Shown here piece after piece: positions 17,809-26,457 of a stretch of DNA of 64,000 bases. The DNA comes from Novosphingobium endophyticum (GTDB lineage Bacteria > Pseudomonadota > Alphaproteobacteria > Sphingomonadales > Sphingomonadaceae), in assembly GCF_014640675.1 (NCBI RefSeq), contig NZ_BMHK01000007.1, forward strand, positions 237 to 64,236, in the 5' to 3' direction. Position 1 is the first letter of the stretch. The number at the start of each line of letters is the position of its first letter. The notes beneath the pieces were generated by a model that worked only from the letters and a program-made list of their open reading frames with translations, was not told the origin of the DNA and made no database searches. The position numbers and the translations under genes were made by a program.

Positions 17809-19239
17809 ATGAGCATGAAACAGGGGTTCGGATTTACGCGCCGTGCGGCGGTTGTCGCATTGCTTGCCAGCGTCGCGCTGGCGGGCTGCGGCAGCAAGAG
17901 CGAGGCGCCGGCAGGCGATGCGGTGAAGGCTGCGGCCGCGCCGGGCGCGGTTGAAAAGCCGGTGCTCAAGCTCGGCTTCATCAAGCTGACCGACATGGCG
18001 CCGCTGGCCATCGCCAAGGAAAAGGGCTTCTTCGCCGAGGAAGGCCTCAACGTCACGCTCGAGCCGCAGGCCAACTGGAAAGTTCTGCTCGACGGCGTGA
18101 TCGGCGGCCAGCTCGACGGCGCACACATGCTCGCCGGCCAGCCGATCGCGGCGACCATCGGGTACGGCACCAAGGCCGACCTGATCGCCCCCCTCAGCCT
18201 CGACCTCAACGGCAACGCCATCACCGTCTCCAACAAGGTCTGGGACATGGTCAAGGCCGACCTGCCAAAGGGGCCGGACGGCAAGCCCACGCACCCCATC
18301 TCGGCATCGGTCCTGAAGCCCGTCGTCACCAGCTTCAAGCAGCAGGGCAAGCCCTTCAAGATGGGCATGGTCTTCCCCGTTTCGACCCATAACTATGAAC
18401 TGCGCTACTGGCTGGCGGCCGGCGGCCTCAACCCCGGCTACTACACGCCGGGTGATGTGGGCGGCACGGTCGCGGCCGACGTCCAGCTCTCGGTCACCCC
18501 GCCGCCGCAGATGCCCGCCACGCTCGAGGCCGGCACCATCGAAGGCTACTGCGTCGGTGAGCCTTGGAACCAGGCTGCCGTGCAGAAGAAGATCGGCGTG
18601 CCGATCATCACCGACGACGAGATCTGGAACGACAACCCGGAGAAGGTCTTGGGCCTGCGCAAGGACTTCGCCGACAAGTATCCGGGCACCACGGCGGCCA
18701 TGCTGCGCGCGATCATCAAGGCGCAGCAGTGGCTTGATGCCGACAATGGCAAGAACCGCGCCGAAGCCGTGAAGATCCTTTCTCAGGCCAACTACGTCGG
18801 CGCTGACGAGGAAGTGATTGCCGCTTCCATGACCGGCAAGTTCACGTTCGAGCCGGGCGATACCCGCGATGCCCCCGGCTTCAACATCTTCTTCGACAAG
18901 TTCGCCGGCTATCCGTACTACTCCGACGCTATCTGGTATCTCACCCAGATGCGCCGCTGGGGCCAGATCCCCGAAGATCACGCCGACCAGTGGTATTTCG
19001 ACCAGGCCAAGGCCGTCTATCGTCCAGACCTCTACCTTGCGGCCGCCAAGGGCCTCGCTGAGAAGGGCGTGATCCCGGCGGAAGCGATCCCCGAAACCGA
19101 TGGTTTCCGGGGCGAGCAGAGCGGCTTCATCGATGGCGTGACCTACAATGGCAAGCTGCCCAACGCCTATCTCGCAAAGTTCAAGATCGGCCTGAAGAAG
19201 GGCCAGAAGGTTTCGGCTTCCGGCGTCACCGGAAACTGA
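17809..19239 (+). CDS. nrtA: nitrate ABC transporter substrate-binding lipoprotein NrtA
   Basis: 476 aa. Lipoprotein signal peptide with the lipobox VALAGC (lipidated Cys near residue 29), then the NrtA/CmpA/NasF family domain. Motifs include FIKLTDMAPLAIAKEKGFF, LDLNGNAITV, FPVSTHNYELRYWLAAGG and EGYCVGEPWNQ. It captures nitrate or nitrite in the periplasm and delivers it to NrtB. Start: ATG 17809 (MSMKQG) or ATG 17815; the reading frame is open further back through the leader, but a terminator lies there. Expression should depend on NasT antitermination. A cyanate-binding role is possible in view of cynS downstream, since the family also includes CynA. Confidence 0.92.
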   Translation: MSMKQGFGFTRRAAVVALLASVALAGCGSKSEAPAGDAVKAAAAPGAVEKPVLKLGFIKLTDMAPLAIAKEKGFFAEEGLNVTLEPQANWKVLLDGVIGGQLDGAHMLAGQPIAATIGYGTKADLIAPLSLDLNGNAITVSNKVWDMVKADLPKGPDGKPTHPISASVLKPVVTSFKQQGKPFKMGMVFPVSTHNYELRYWLAAGGLNPGYYTPGDVGGTVAADVQLSVTPPPQMPATLEAGTIEGYCVGEPWNQAAVQKKIGVPIITDDEIWNDNPEKVLGLRKDFADKYPGTTAAMLRAIIKAQQWLDADNGKNRAEAVKILSQANYVGADEEVIAASMTGKFTFEPGDTRDAPGFNIFFDKFAGYPYYSDAIWYLTQMRRWGQIPEDHADQWYFDQAKAVYRPDLYLAAAKGLAEKGVIPAEAIPETDGFRGEQSGFIDGVTYNGKLPNAYLAKFKIGLKKGQKVSASGVTGN

Positions 19240-19270
19240 GACCAGAATAAAGAGTCCGAGGAGAATTTCG

Positions 19271-20308
19271 ATGGCAACCGCTTTTGCTGATGCAAAGCCG
19301 GCCGAAACGGAGAATACCGTGGCTGTAACCGCAACCGCACAGGTGGCAACCGAAGTCGAACCTGCCGAGGTGGCACCCGCTGCCGCCCCCGGCAAGGTTC
19401 AGGAGCTTGTCACGAAATTCGGGAAGGGGCTCATGGCCCCTGTCCTCGGCATCGTTGCGTTCATTGCCCTGTGGGCGGTTCTCGCTCCGCAGGTCGACAC
19501 CTCGCTCGGCGCGCTTCCCGGTCCCGTGGAAGTCGCCGAGCAGGGCGCGTCGCTCTACGGCGAATGGCAGGCTTCGAACGAGGCCAAGGCCGAGTTCTAC
19601 GCCGTGCAGGATGCGCGCATCGCCGCCGGCACCCAGGCCGTGGCCTTCGACTATGCCGGATCGCCGACATTCCTCGACCAGGTCGGTACCTCGCTCAAGA
19701 CCGTGGCGCTTGGCTTCGCGCTTGCGACACTCTTCGCGGTTCCGATCGGCCTCGCCGCCGGCCTTTCGCCGATGTTCAACGCGGCGATCAACCCGCTGGT
19801 GCAGATCATGAAGCCGGTCAGCCCGCTCGCCTGGCTGCCGATCGTGACCATGGTCGTATCGGCGACGATCACCAGCGCCGATCCGATGCTCGCCAAGAGC
19901 TTCGTGATCTCGGCCATCGTCGTCATGCTCTGCTCGCTCTGGCCGACGCTCATCAATACCGCCGTGGGCACCGCCTCGATCGACAAGGACCTGCTCAATG
20001 TCGGCCGCGTGCTCAGGCTGGGTACGTTCCAGAAGCTGACCAAGCTCGTGCTGCCAAGCTCGCTGCCCTACATCTTCACCGGCATGCGCCTGTCGCTGGG
20101 CGTGGGCTGGATGGTGCTGATCGCGGCGGAAATGCTGGCGCAGAACCCCGGCCTCGGCAAGTTCGTGTGGGACGAATTCCAGAACGGCTCCAGTCAGTCG
20201 CTCGCCCGCATCATGTTCGCGGTCATCGTCATCGGCCTGATCGGCTTCCTGCTCGACCGGATCATGATGATGCTCCAGGCCTTCGTCAGCCGTAACCGCA
20301 CAGTCTGA
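19271..20308 (+). CDS. nrtB: nitrate ABC transporter permease NrtB
   Basis: 345 aa inner-membrane permease of the NrtB/SsuC/TauC class. An Ala/Glu-rich cytoplasmic N-terminus (about 1-50) is followed by a first membrane helix near VLGIVAFIALWAVLAP. A soluble insertion comes next, and then the BPD_transp_1 domain with five or so helices and the EAA-loop region DKDLLNVGRVLRLGTFQKLTKLVLPSSLPYIF. ATG 19271 has GAGGAG at a good distance. It lies 31 bp after nrtA and 13 bp before the ATPase gene; a single permease gene implies a homodimer. Confidence 0.93.
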   Translation: MATAFADAKPAETENTVAVTATAQVATEVEPAEVAPAAAPGKVQELVTKFGKGLMAPVLGIVAFIALWAVLAPQVDTSLGALPGPVEVAEQGASLYGEWQASNEAKAEFYAVQDARIAAGTQAVAFDYAGSPTFLDQVGTSLKTVALGFALATLFAVPIGLAAGLSPMFNAAINPLVQIMKPVSPLAWLPIVTMVVSATITSADPMLAKSFVISAIVVMLCSLWPTLINTAVGTASIDKDLLNVGRVLRLGTFQKLTKLVLPSSLPYIFTGMRLSLGVGWMVLIAAEMLAQNPGLGKFVWDEFQNGSSQSLARIMFAVIVIGLIGFLLDRIMMMLQAFVSRNRTV

Positions 20309-20321
20309 GGGGAACCACCAT

Positions 20322-22019
20322 ATGGCCACGATCCTTTCGCTCCGGGGTGTCTCCAAGTCCTACAAGGGACAGCAGGGCGGCGTTACGCAAGTGCTCGACG
20401 GTATCGACCTCGACGTCGAGGAAGGCGAGTTCGTCGCCATCCTCGGCTTCTCGGGGGCGGGCAAGACCACGCTGATCTCCTCGATCGCCGGCCTGATCGA
20501 ACCCGACGCGGGCGAGATCCTGCTGCGTGGGCGCCAGATCCAGGGGCCGGACAAGGATCGCGGCCTCGTGTTCCAGTCCTACTCGCTGTTCCCCTGGCTG
20601 ACGGTGGAAAAGAACGTCGCGCTCGCCGTCGATGCCGTCCACAAGGACCGCTCGAAGGAGGAGCGCGCGGCGCTGGTCAAACAGAAAGTCGAACTCGTGG
20701 GTCTTGGCCATGCCATGGACCGCAAGCCCGCGCAGCTCTCGGGTGGCATGCGCCAGCGCGTCGCGGTGGCCCGCGCGCTCGCCATGGAGCCCGAAATCCT
20801 GCTGCTCGATGAGCCGCTTTCCGCACTTGACGCGCTCACCCGCGCCAAGCTGCAGGACGAGATCGAGCGTATCCGCAAGGAAGAAAAGCGCACGATCATC
20901 CTTGTTACCAACGATGTCGATGAAGCGCTGCTGCTGGCCGACCGGGTGGCGGTCCTGACGCCCGCGCCTTCGGCCACCATCGGCCAGATCTACGAAGTGG
21001 ACGTGCCGCGTCCGCGCGACCGCGAGGCGGTGAACGACGATCATCACTTCCAGGCGCTGCGCAAGCAGATTGTCGGCTACCTCGGCCAGCTCAACGAGCA
21101 GGGGTCGAGCGTGGGCGAGAGCAGTGTCGCGCTGCCCGAGGTCGTGCCGCTCGATCTCTTTGCCGGCAAGAAGGAAGTGGAATTGCCGGCCGCTTATCAG
21201 GAGGCTGCGAAAACCTCGGTCGACCGGCGCTATCTGGAATTCTACAAGCTTCACAAGGTTTACCCGACGCCGAAAGGCCCGCTCGCCGTCGTCGAGGACT
21301 TCAATCTCCTCATGGACAAGGGCGAGTTCATCTCGCTGATCGGCCACTCGGGCTGCGGCAAGTCGACCGTGCTGACCATGGCTGCCGGCCTCAACGAGAT
21401 CAGTTCTGGCGGCATCGTTCTCGACAACCGGGAGATCGACGTTGCCGGCCCCGACAAGGCCGTCGTGTTCCAGGCGCCGAGCCTGATGCCCTGGCTCACC
21501 GCGCGTCAGAACGTCGCGCTGGGCGTCGAGCGGGTCTATCCGCATGCCACCAAGGCCGAACGCCGCGACATCGTCGATTACTACCTCGACCGGGTCGGCC
21601 TGGGCGAAGCCAGGGACAAGATGGCGGCCGAAATGTCGAACGGCATGCGCCAGCGCGTTGGCATTGCCCGCGCTTTCGCGCTGTCCCCGCGCCTGCTGCT
21701 GCTCGACGAACCGTTCGGCATGCTCGACAGCCTCACTCGCTGGGACCTGCAGGACGTGCTGGTGGAGACCTGGAACCGCACCAAGGTCACCGCGATCATG
21801 GTCACCCACGATGTCGATGAGGCGATTCTGCTCGCTGACCGCGTGGTGATGATGACCAACGGCCCGCGCGCCACCATCGGCAAGATTCTGAAGGTAGACC
21901 TGCCGCGCCCGCGCGATCGCAAGGCGCTGCTCGATCATCCGCAGTTCTATCAATACCGGCAGGAAGTGCTGCACTTCCTGGCCGAATACGATCACGGTCC
22001 GGCGACCAAGGCCGCCTGA
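20322..22019 (+). CDS. fused double ATP-binding protein of the nitrate ABC transporter (NrtC/NrtD-like)
   Basis: 565 aa with two complete ABC ATPase domains in one chain. Domain 1 has Walker A GFSGAGKTTL (about 42-51), signature LSGGMRQRVAVARAL and Walker B ILLLDEPLSALDA. Domain 2 has Walker A GHSGCGKSTV (about 341-350), the NrtD-type signature MSNGMRQRVGIARAF and Walker B LLLLDEPFGMLDS. In cyanobacteria the two ATPases are separate, and NrtC carries an extra NrtA-like domain. Here they are joined by a linker of about 70 residues (about 250-320) and no NrtA-like domain is present. ATG 20322 with AGGGGA upstream. The fusion implies one asymmetric ATPase polypeptide serving the NrtB dimer. Confidence 0.93.
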   Translation: MATILSLRGVSKSYKGQQGGVTQVLDGIDLDVEEGEFVAILGFSGAGKTTLISSIAGLIEPDAGEILLRGRQIQGPDKDRGLVFQSYSLFPWLTVEKNVALAVDAVHKDRSKEERAALVKQKVELVGLGHAMDRKPAQLSGGMRQRVAVARALAMEPEILLLDEPLSALDALTRAKLQDEIERIRKEEKRTIILVTNDVDEALLLADRVAVLTPAPSATIGQIYEVDVPRPRDREAVNDDHHFQALRKQIVGYLGQLNEQGSSVGESSVALPEVVPLDLFAGKKEVELPAAYQEAAKTSVDRRYLEFYKLHKVYPTPKGPLAVVEDFNLLMDKGEFISLIGHSGCGKSTVLTMAAGLNEISSGGIVLDNREIDVAGPDKAVVFQAPSLMPWLTARQNVALGVERVYPHATKAERRDIVDYYLDRVGLGEARDKMAAEMSNGMRQRVGIARAFALSPRLLLLDEPFGMLDSLTRWDLQDVLVETWNRTKVTAIMVTHDVDEAILLADRVVMMTNGPRATIGKILKVDLPRPRDRKALLDHPQFYQYRQEVLHFLAEYDHGPATKAA

Positions 22020-22031
22020 CAAAATATGCGT

Positions 22032-22137
22032 CGTCATCCCGGGCTCGCCCGGGACCGGCGGCGGTCGTTCGGCGCGGCCTCCCGGCGAGGCCGTGGGTAA
22101 ACACCGCCAGCGGTCCCGGGTCGAGCCCGGGATGACG
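22032..22137. repeat. 106-bp palindromic dispersed element, copy 1
   Basis: Perfect 16-bp terminal inverted repeats begin CGTCATCCCGGG at 22032 and end CCCGGGATGACG at 22137. The interior is partly palindromic. A second copy lies at 43670-43779 in the opposite orientation: the left half here matches the reverse complement of the right half there. Non-coding, of the small dispersed-palindrome type common in sphingomonads. It sits inside the nitrate operon, between the ATPase gene and the porin gene. Confidence 0.85.
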
Positions 22138-22314
22138 CAGGAAGATAAGCGCGCGCTCATGAGGGGCGGCGGCGGGCAACGAGGCCCGTCCGTTCGACGC
22201 GCGGACATCGCCCGGGGATTGGGAGACCGGGCAGGCTTAGCGGCGGGCAACGGCGTCTGCCTTCGTATCCAATGTTTGGAGGGGTGCCCCGCGGAACAGC
22301 ACCCTTGGAGGCTT

Positions 22315-23559
22315 ATGCTTATGAAACCTGCACTTACACTTGCCGCCTTGTTCGCCACTACCGCGTCGCTGGCGATTGCCGCTCCGGCCCAGGCAAAGGC
22401 CGGCGATCCGGTCAAGGTCAGCGACAATCTCACCATCGACCCGATTATCGAGGGCGTCCTGCGCTATGAGCACGTCGATCAGGATGACCTGAACCTCGAT
22501 GCCGATGCCCTGACCATCCGCGTGCGCGCCGGTGCCGAAGTCACCACCAACGGCCTGTCGCTGCTGGCCGAGGCCGAAGGCACACTGGCCATCATCGACA
22601 ACTACAATGACACCATTCCCGGCAACAATGGGTTCCTAGGCGCAGAGCCCTATTCGGTCGTCGCCGATCCCCAGAACGTCGAACTGAACAGGCTGCAACT
22701 CTCCTACAAGGCCAGCGGCAGCGCGGTGACGATTGGTCGCCAGCGGATCGTTCACGATGCAGCGCGCTTCGTCGGCAATGTCGGCTGGCGTCAGAACGAG
22801 CAGACCTTCGACGCCATTCGCGGCGAGACCAAGGTCGGCCCGGTCGCGCTCGACCTGGCCTATTCGATCTCGCAGCGTACCATTTTCGGAATCGACAGCC
22901 CCAACGAGTTCTTCGACGGCAATTTCATTCTCGCCAACGGCGGCTTCGACATCAAGCCGGTCAAGGTCAAGGCCTTCGCCTATCTGCTCGACTATGACAC
23001 CCGCCTTGCCTTCTCGAGCCAGACTTACGGCTTCCTCGCCAAGGGCGCCCTGCCGCTGGCCGAGGGCTTCAACCTCGACTTCCTGGCGAGCTATGCCAAC
23101 CAGCAGGACTACAAGCTCAACCCGGTGAGCTACTCGGCGGACTACATCAACGCCGAACTCGGCGTCTCGGTAATGGGCTTCGGTCTCAAGGGCGGCTACG
23201 AGGAACTGGGCAGCGACGACGGCGTCGCCGCGTTCCAGACCCCGCTGGCAACGCTCCATGCCTTCAACGGCTGGGCCGACCTGTTCCTGACCACGCCGGC
23301 GGCGGGCCTGCGCGACTACTACGGCGGCCTGTCCAAGAAGTTCGGCAATGCCGGTCCGCTCAAGGGGCTGAACGCGCAGGTCATCTACCACAAGTTCGAG
23401 AGCGATTTCGGCAGCGTCGACTACGGCCAGGAATGGGACGCGAGCCTTGGCTTTGCGGTCAAGGGTTACCCGATCCTGCTCAAGTACGCCAATTACGATG
23501 CCAAGAACTTCGGAACCGACACCGAGAAGTTCTGGCTGCAGGTCGCGTTCAAGTACTGA
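22315..23559 (+). CDS. outer-membrane beta-barrel porin, alginate-export-family-like
   Basis: 414 aa. Signal peptide (MLMKPALTLAALF...AAPAQA), then a protein built of alternating short beta-strands ending in the C-terminal aromatic FWLQVAFKY, typical of outer-membrane barrels. The N-terminal ...GVLRYEHVDQDDL... and the IGRQRIVHDAARFVGNVGWRQNEQTFD stretch resemble the alginate-export/AlgE-like porin family. Position between nrtABC and the FNT channel suggests an entry route for nitrate, nitrite or cyanate (inference). Start ATG 22315 has GGAG about 6 bp upstream; ATG 22321 is an alternative. The 178 bp between the repeat and this start contain no clear promoter. Confidence 0.82.
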   Translation: MLMKPALTLAALFATTASLAIAAPAQAKAGDPVKVSDNLTIDPIIEGVLRYEHVDQDDLNLDADALTIRVRAGAEVTTNGLSLLAEAEGTLAIIDNYNDTIPGNNGFLGAEPYSVVADPQNVELNRLQLSYKASGSAVTIGRQRIVHDAARFVGNVGWRQNEQTFDAIRGETKVGPVALDLAYSISQRTIFGIDSPNEFFDGNFILANGGFDIKPVKVKAFAYLLDYDTRLAFSSQTYGFLAKGALPLAEGFNLDFLASYANQQDYKLNPVSYSADYINAELGVSVMGFGLKGGYEELGSDDGVAAFQTPLATLHAFNGWADLFLTTPAAGLRDYYGGLSKKFGNAGPLKGLNAQVIYHKFESDFGSVDYGQEWDASLGFAVKGYPILLKYANYDAKNFGTDTEKFWLQVAFKY

Positions 23560-23695
23560 TCTGAAGTAGAAGGCTCTGGCTGCAGTCCGTGTCCAAGTTC
23601 TCGAGCGGAACGCAGCCAACCTTCATTTAACGGCAAGGATAAAGTCAAATCACGGGTCGCCGCAGACCCAATTTTGCAACGGGGAGTAACAAGCG
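23560..23695 (+). other. intergenic leader before the FNT channel gene
   Basis: 136 bp holding two small dyads: TGGCTGC (23577-23583) / GCAGCCA (23612-23618), and GGGTC / GACCC (23654-23669) around a six-base loop, followed by AATTTT. The second could be a weak attenuator. Its loop begins with G, not A, so it does not fit the ANTAR rule. The Shine-Dalgarno GGGGAG is at 23681-23686. Confidence 0.4.
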
Positions 23696-24517
23696 ATGGC
23701 TTATCTCGCACCTTCGGAATTTGTCACCAAACTGATAGATGCTGGTGAATCCAAAATCCTGATGTCCACCAAGGACACACTGATCCGCGCCTATATGGCC
23801 GGTGCCACCCTGGCGCTGGCAGCGGCTTTCGCCGTGACCATCAACGTCCAGACCGGAGAGCCGCTTGCCGGGGCCATTCTGTTCCCGGTCGGCTTCTGCA
23901 TGCTCTACCTGCTCGGTTACGACCTGCTGACCGGCGTCTTCGTGCTCTGCCCGCTTGCTGTGTGGGATAAGCGGCCGGGCTGCAACTGGAGCGGCGTCAT
24001 GCGCAACTGGGGTCTGGTGTTCACCGGCAATTTCGCCGGCGCGCTGACCACTGCCTTGCTCATGGCGATCTACTGGACCTACGGTTTCTCGACCGAGCCC
24101 AGCGAAGTCGGCGCCAAGCTCGCCGGTGTCGGCGTTTCGCGCACCGTCGGTTATTCCGAGTACGGCATGGCCGGATGGCTGACCATCTTCGTGCGCGGCA
24201 TGCTGTGCAACTGGATGGTCTCGACCGGCGTGGTCGGCGCGCAGATCTCCACCACCGTCACCGGCAAGGTCGTCGCCATGTGGATGCCGATCATGCTGTT
24301 CTTCTACATGGTCTTCGAGCACTCGATCGTGAACATGTTCCTCTTCCCCACCGCGCTGATGCTCGGCGGTGACTTCACCATCGGTGACTACTTCTGGTGG
24401 AACGAGATTCCGACCGTGCTGGGCAACCTCGTCGGCGGCCTGACCTTCACTGGTCTGATGCTCTACACCACTCACGTGCGGACGAATCCCAAGCGCGTGG
24501 TCAAGATTGCGGCCTGA
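23696..24517 (+). CDS. nirC: formate/nitrite transporter (FNT) family channel, NirC-like
   Basis: 273 aa, six-helix inner-membrane channel of the FNT family, which conducts nitrite or formate. The order is typical: YLAPSEFVTKLIDAGESKILMS before helix 1, then the pore region LYLLGYDLLTGVFVL. The conserved TGNFAGAL comes after helix 3, followed by FVRGMLCNWMVSTGV and the segment MWMPIMLFFYMVFEHSIVNMF, which carries the pore histidine (EHS). FNT proteins of formate operons are similar; the nitrate context favours nitrite (inference). ATG 23696 with GGGGAG 9 bp upstream, followed by a hairpin terminator. Confidence 0.9.
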   Translation: MAYLAPSEFVTKLIDAGESKILMSTKDTLIRAYMAGATLALAAAFAVTINVQTGEPLAGAILFPVGFCMLYLLGYDLLTGVFVLCPLAVWDKRPGCNWSGVMRNWGLVFTGNFAGALTTALLMAIYWTYGFSTEPSEVGAKLAGVGVSRTVGYSEYGMAGWLTIFVRGMLCNWMVSTGVVGAQISTTVTGKVVAMWMPIMLFFYMVFEHSIVNMFLFPTALMLGGDFTIGDYFWWNEIPTVLGNLVGGLTFTGLMLYTTHVRTNPKRVVKIAA

Positions 24518-24540
24518 GCTATCCCCTTGGCTGCAAACGA

Positions 24541-24572
24541 CCGGGAGGGCCTTCATGGGCTCTCCCGGTTTA
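24541..24572 (+). terminator. hairpin after the FNT channel gene
   Basis: CCGGGAG (24541-24547) pairs with CTCCCGG (24562-24568) and is followed by TTTAT. The short T run makes it a modest intrinsic terminator, so the kinase gene beyond may receive read-through transcripts. Confidence 0.5.
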
Positions 24573-24660
24573 TCCGGGGGCTCTCGCTTATGATCATTCA
24601 TGCAGACGGGTCTCGGCGCGAAGCGAGACGCGACTATTCGGCAGCTTTTACGAGCAAGCC

Positions 24661-26457
24661 GTGGTGACCCCTAGCCCCCGGCTTGCCGTCACGGTCGGCC
24701 AGTATTCGACGGCCGGGGCCAAGGAGGCCAATCAGGACTTCCACGGCCTCCTCGTGCCCGAAGGCGAAGCGCTGGCGACGAAGGGCATAGCGCTTGCCCT
24801 GGCCGACGGCATCAGCACCAGTGCCCTTGGCGCCGCCGCGGCCGAGACCGCGGTAAAATCCTTCCTCATGGACTATTACGCGACTTCCGAAGCCTGGTCC
24901 GTAAGGACCAGCGCGGAGCGCGTTATCACCGCGACCAATTCCTGGATGCACGCGCAGAACCTGCGCGGTCGCGGCAGCAATCTTACCGACGAGGAACGAG
25001 AGCGAGGTATGGTCTGTACCCTCTCGACGCTCGTCATCAAATCGCGCTCGGCCTATGTCTTTCACGTCGGCGACGGACGTATCGCCAGGATAGCGGGGCG
25101 GACGCTGGAGCCGCTCACGGAGCCGCACCGCGTCTATCTCGGCGGCGGCGAGAGCTATCTGGCGCGCGCGCTCGGCATAGACCGCCGGGTGGAAATAGAC
25201 CACCGCAAGATCCCGGTCGCGGAAGGGGACCTGTTCGTCCTTACCAGCGACGGCGTACACGACGTGCTGCCGGATTCGGCGTTTCTGGTGGCGGCGGGCA
25301 GCGAGGATCTCGACAGTGCCGCGCGGGCGCTCGCCGATGCGGCGCTGGCGGCGGGCAGCACCGACAATCTCACGATCCAGCTCCTGCGCATCGACAGCCT
25401 GCCGCAAAACGATCTCGACGATCTCGTCGGCGAGGAGGCGACGCTGCCGCCGGCACTGCAGCTGACAGGGGGGCAGGCGTTCGAGGGCTACGCGATCCAG
25501 CGCGAACTCCATGCGGGGCACCGCAGCCACGTCTATCTCGCTCGCGACAGCGAAACCGGGCAGCGCGTCGCGATCAAGGTGCCCTCGACCGAGCATGGGG
25601 CTGACCCGGTCGAAGTGCGCCGCCTCATGCTCGAGGAATGGATCGCACGCCGGGTGAACAATACCCACGTCCTCAAGGCCCCCCCCGCACGAGCCTCGCG
25701 CCAGCACGCCTACAGCGTCACCGAATTCGTGGAAGGCGCCACGCTGGAGCAATGGGCCGCCTCGCGGGAGGTTACCGACCTCGTTGCCTTGCGCTCGATT
25801 GTGAAGCAGGTCGCTTCGGGCCTGCATGCGTTGCACCGGCTGGAGATCCTGCACCGCGACCTCAGGCCGGCAAACGTGATCGTCGATGGCGAGGGCACTG
25901 CCAGGATCATCGACTTCGGCTCGGCGCTGGTGGCCGGGCTCGATGAGCTGGCGCCGCGCGATGACGACATGTTCGCCGGGACCATGCAGTTCACCGCGCC
26001 CGAAATCTGGCTGGGCGCGCCGGCGAGCCGCAAGTCCGACCTCTGGTCGCTCGGATCTGTGGCCTATTACATGCTGACGCGCAGCCTGCCTTATGGCCCC
26101 CATCTCAGCGCCGTGCGCACGCGGGCGGCTCAGAAGAAGCTGCATTACATCCCCGCGACCGAGCTCAACCCCGACGTGCCGGATTGGATGGACGCCGCGA
26201 TCGCGCGAGCCGTCGCCATCGATCCCGAGGAGCGGTACGACGAACTTTCCGAGTTCACTTACGATCTTGCCCACCCCAACACCGCGCTCACCGGGCCGGC
26301 CCCGCGCCCCTGGCTGGCGCGCAGGCCCGAGCGATTGTGGCAGACGATCAGCGCGTTGCTGGCGATCGCGCTCGCCGTCTCGCTGGCGACCCGCGAGAGC
26401 GGGGGCGGGACGGAGCAAAAGGTTTCACCTTCCAGACTTGAGGAGACTGCACGATGA
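24661..26457 (+). CDS. bifunctional PP2C-type phosphatase / Ser-Thr protein kinase
   Basis: 598 aa from GTG 24661. N-terminal PP2C domain (about 8-245) with metal-binding aspartates in AKEANQDFHG, ALADGIS, FHVGDGRI, TSDGVHD and STDNLTIQ. A kinase domain (about 275-530) follows, with the glycine-rich region near ELHAGHRSHVYLA, VAIK lysine, HRDLRPANVIV catalytic loop, IDFGSA metal-binding motif and APEIWLG. One C-terminal membrane helix (TISALLAIALAVSLA) sits before a short tail. Both activities look intact. Such fusions are known near nitrate assimilation genes, but their targets are not known to me. The stop overlaps the cyanase ATG (ATGA). The start is uncertain: no Shine-Dalgarno is seen, and GTG 24664 is equally possible. 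A C8 tract at 25679-25686 lies in the kinase part. Confidence 0.85.
   Translation: MVTPSPRLAVTVGQYSTAGAKEANQDFHGLLVPEGEALATKGIALALADGISTSALGAAAAETAVKSFLMDYYATSEAWSVRTSAERVITATNSWMHAQNLRGRGSNLTDEERERGMVCTLSTLVIKSRSAYVFHVGDGRIARIAGRTLEPLTEPHRVYLGGGESYLARALGIDRRVEIDHRKIPVAEGDLFVLTSDGVHDVLPDSAFLVAAGSEDLDSAARALADAALAAGSTDNLTIQLLRIDSLPQNDLDDLVGEEATLPPALQLTGGQAFEGYAIQRELHAGHRSHVYLARDSETGQRVAIKVPSTEHGADPVEVRRLMLEEWIARRVNNTHVLKAPPARASRQHAYSVTEFVEGATLEQWAASREVTDLVALRSIVKQVASGLHALHRLEILHRDLRPANVIVDGEGTARIIDFGSALVAGLDELAPRDDDMFAGTMQFTAPEIWLGAPASRKSDLWSLGSVAYYMLTRSLPYGPHLSAVRTRAAQKKLHYIPATELNPDVPDWMDAAIARAVAIDPEERYDELSEFTYDLAHPNTALTGPAPRPWLARRPERLWQTISALLAIALAVSLATRESGGGTEQKVSPSRLEETAR

Noticed and set aside
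22173..22188. Hexaloop hairpin CGGGC-AACGAG-GCCCG (A1, G4) before the porin gene, resembling a third ANTAR hairpin
   Set aside because: No first hairpin about 50 nt upstream and no overlapping terminator with a T run. In GC-rich DNA a 5-bp stem with such a loop is expected by chance.
24590..24660. ATG codons at 24590 and 24600 as the start of the phosphatase/kinase gene
   Set aside because: Both are out of frame with the PP2C domain.
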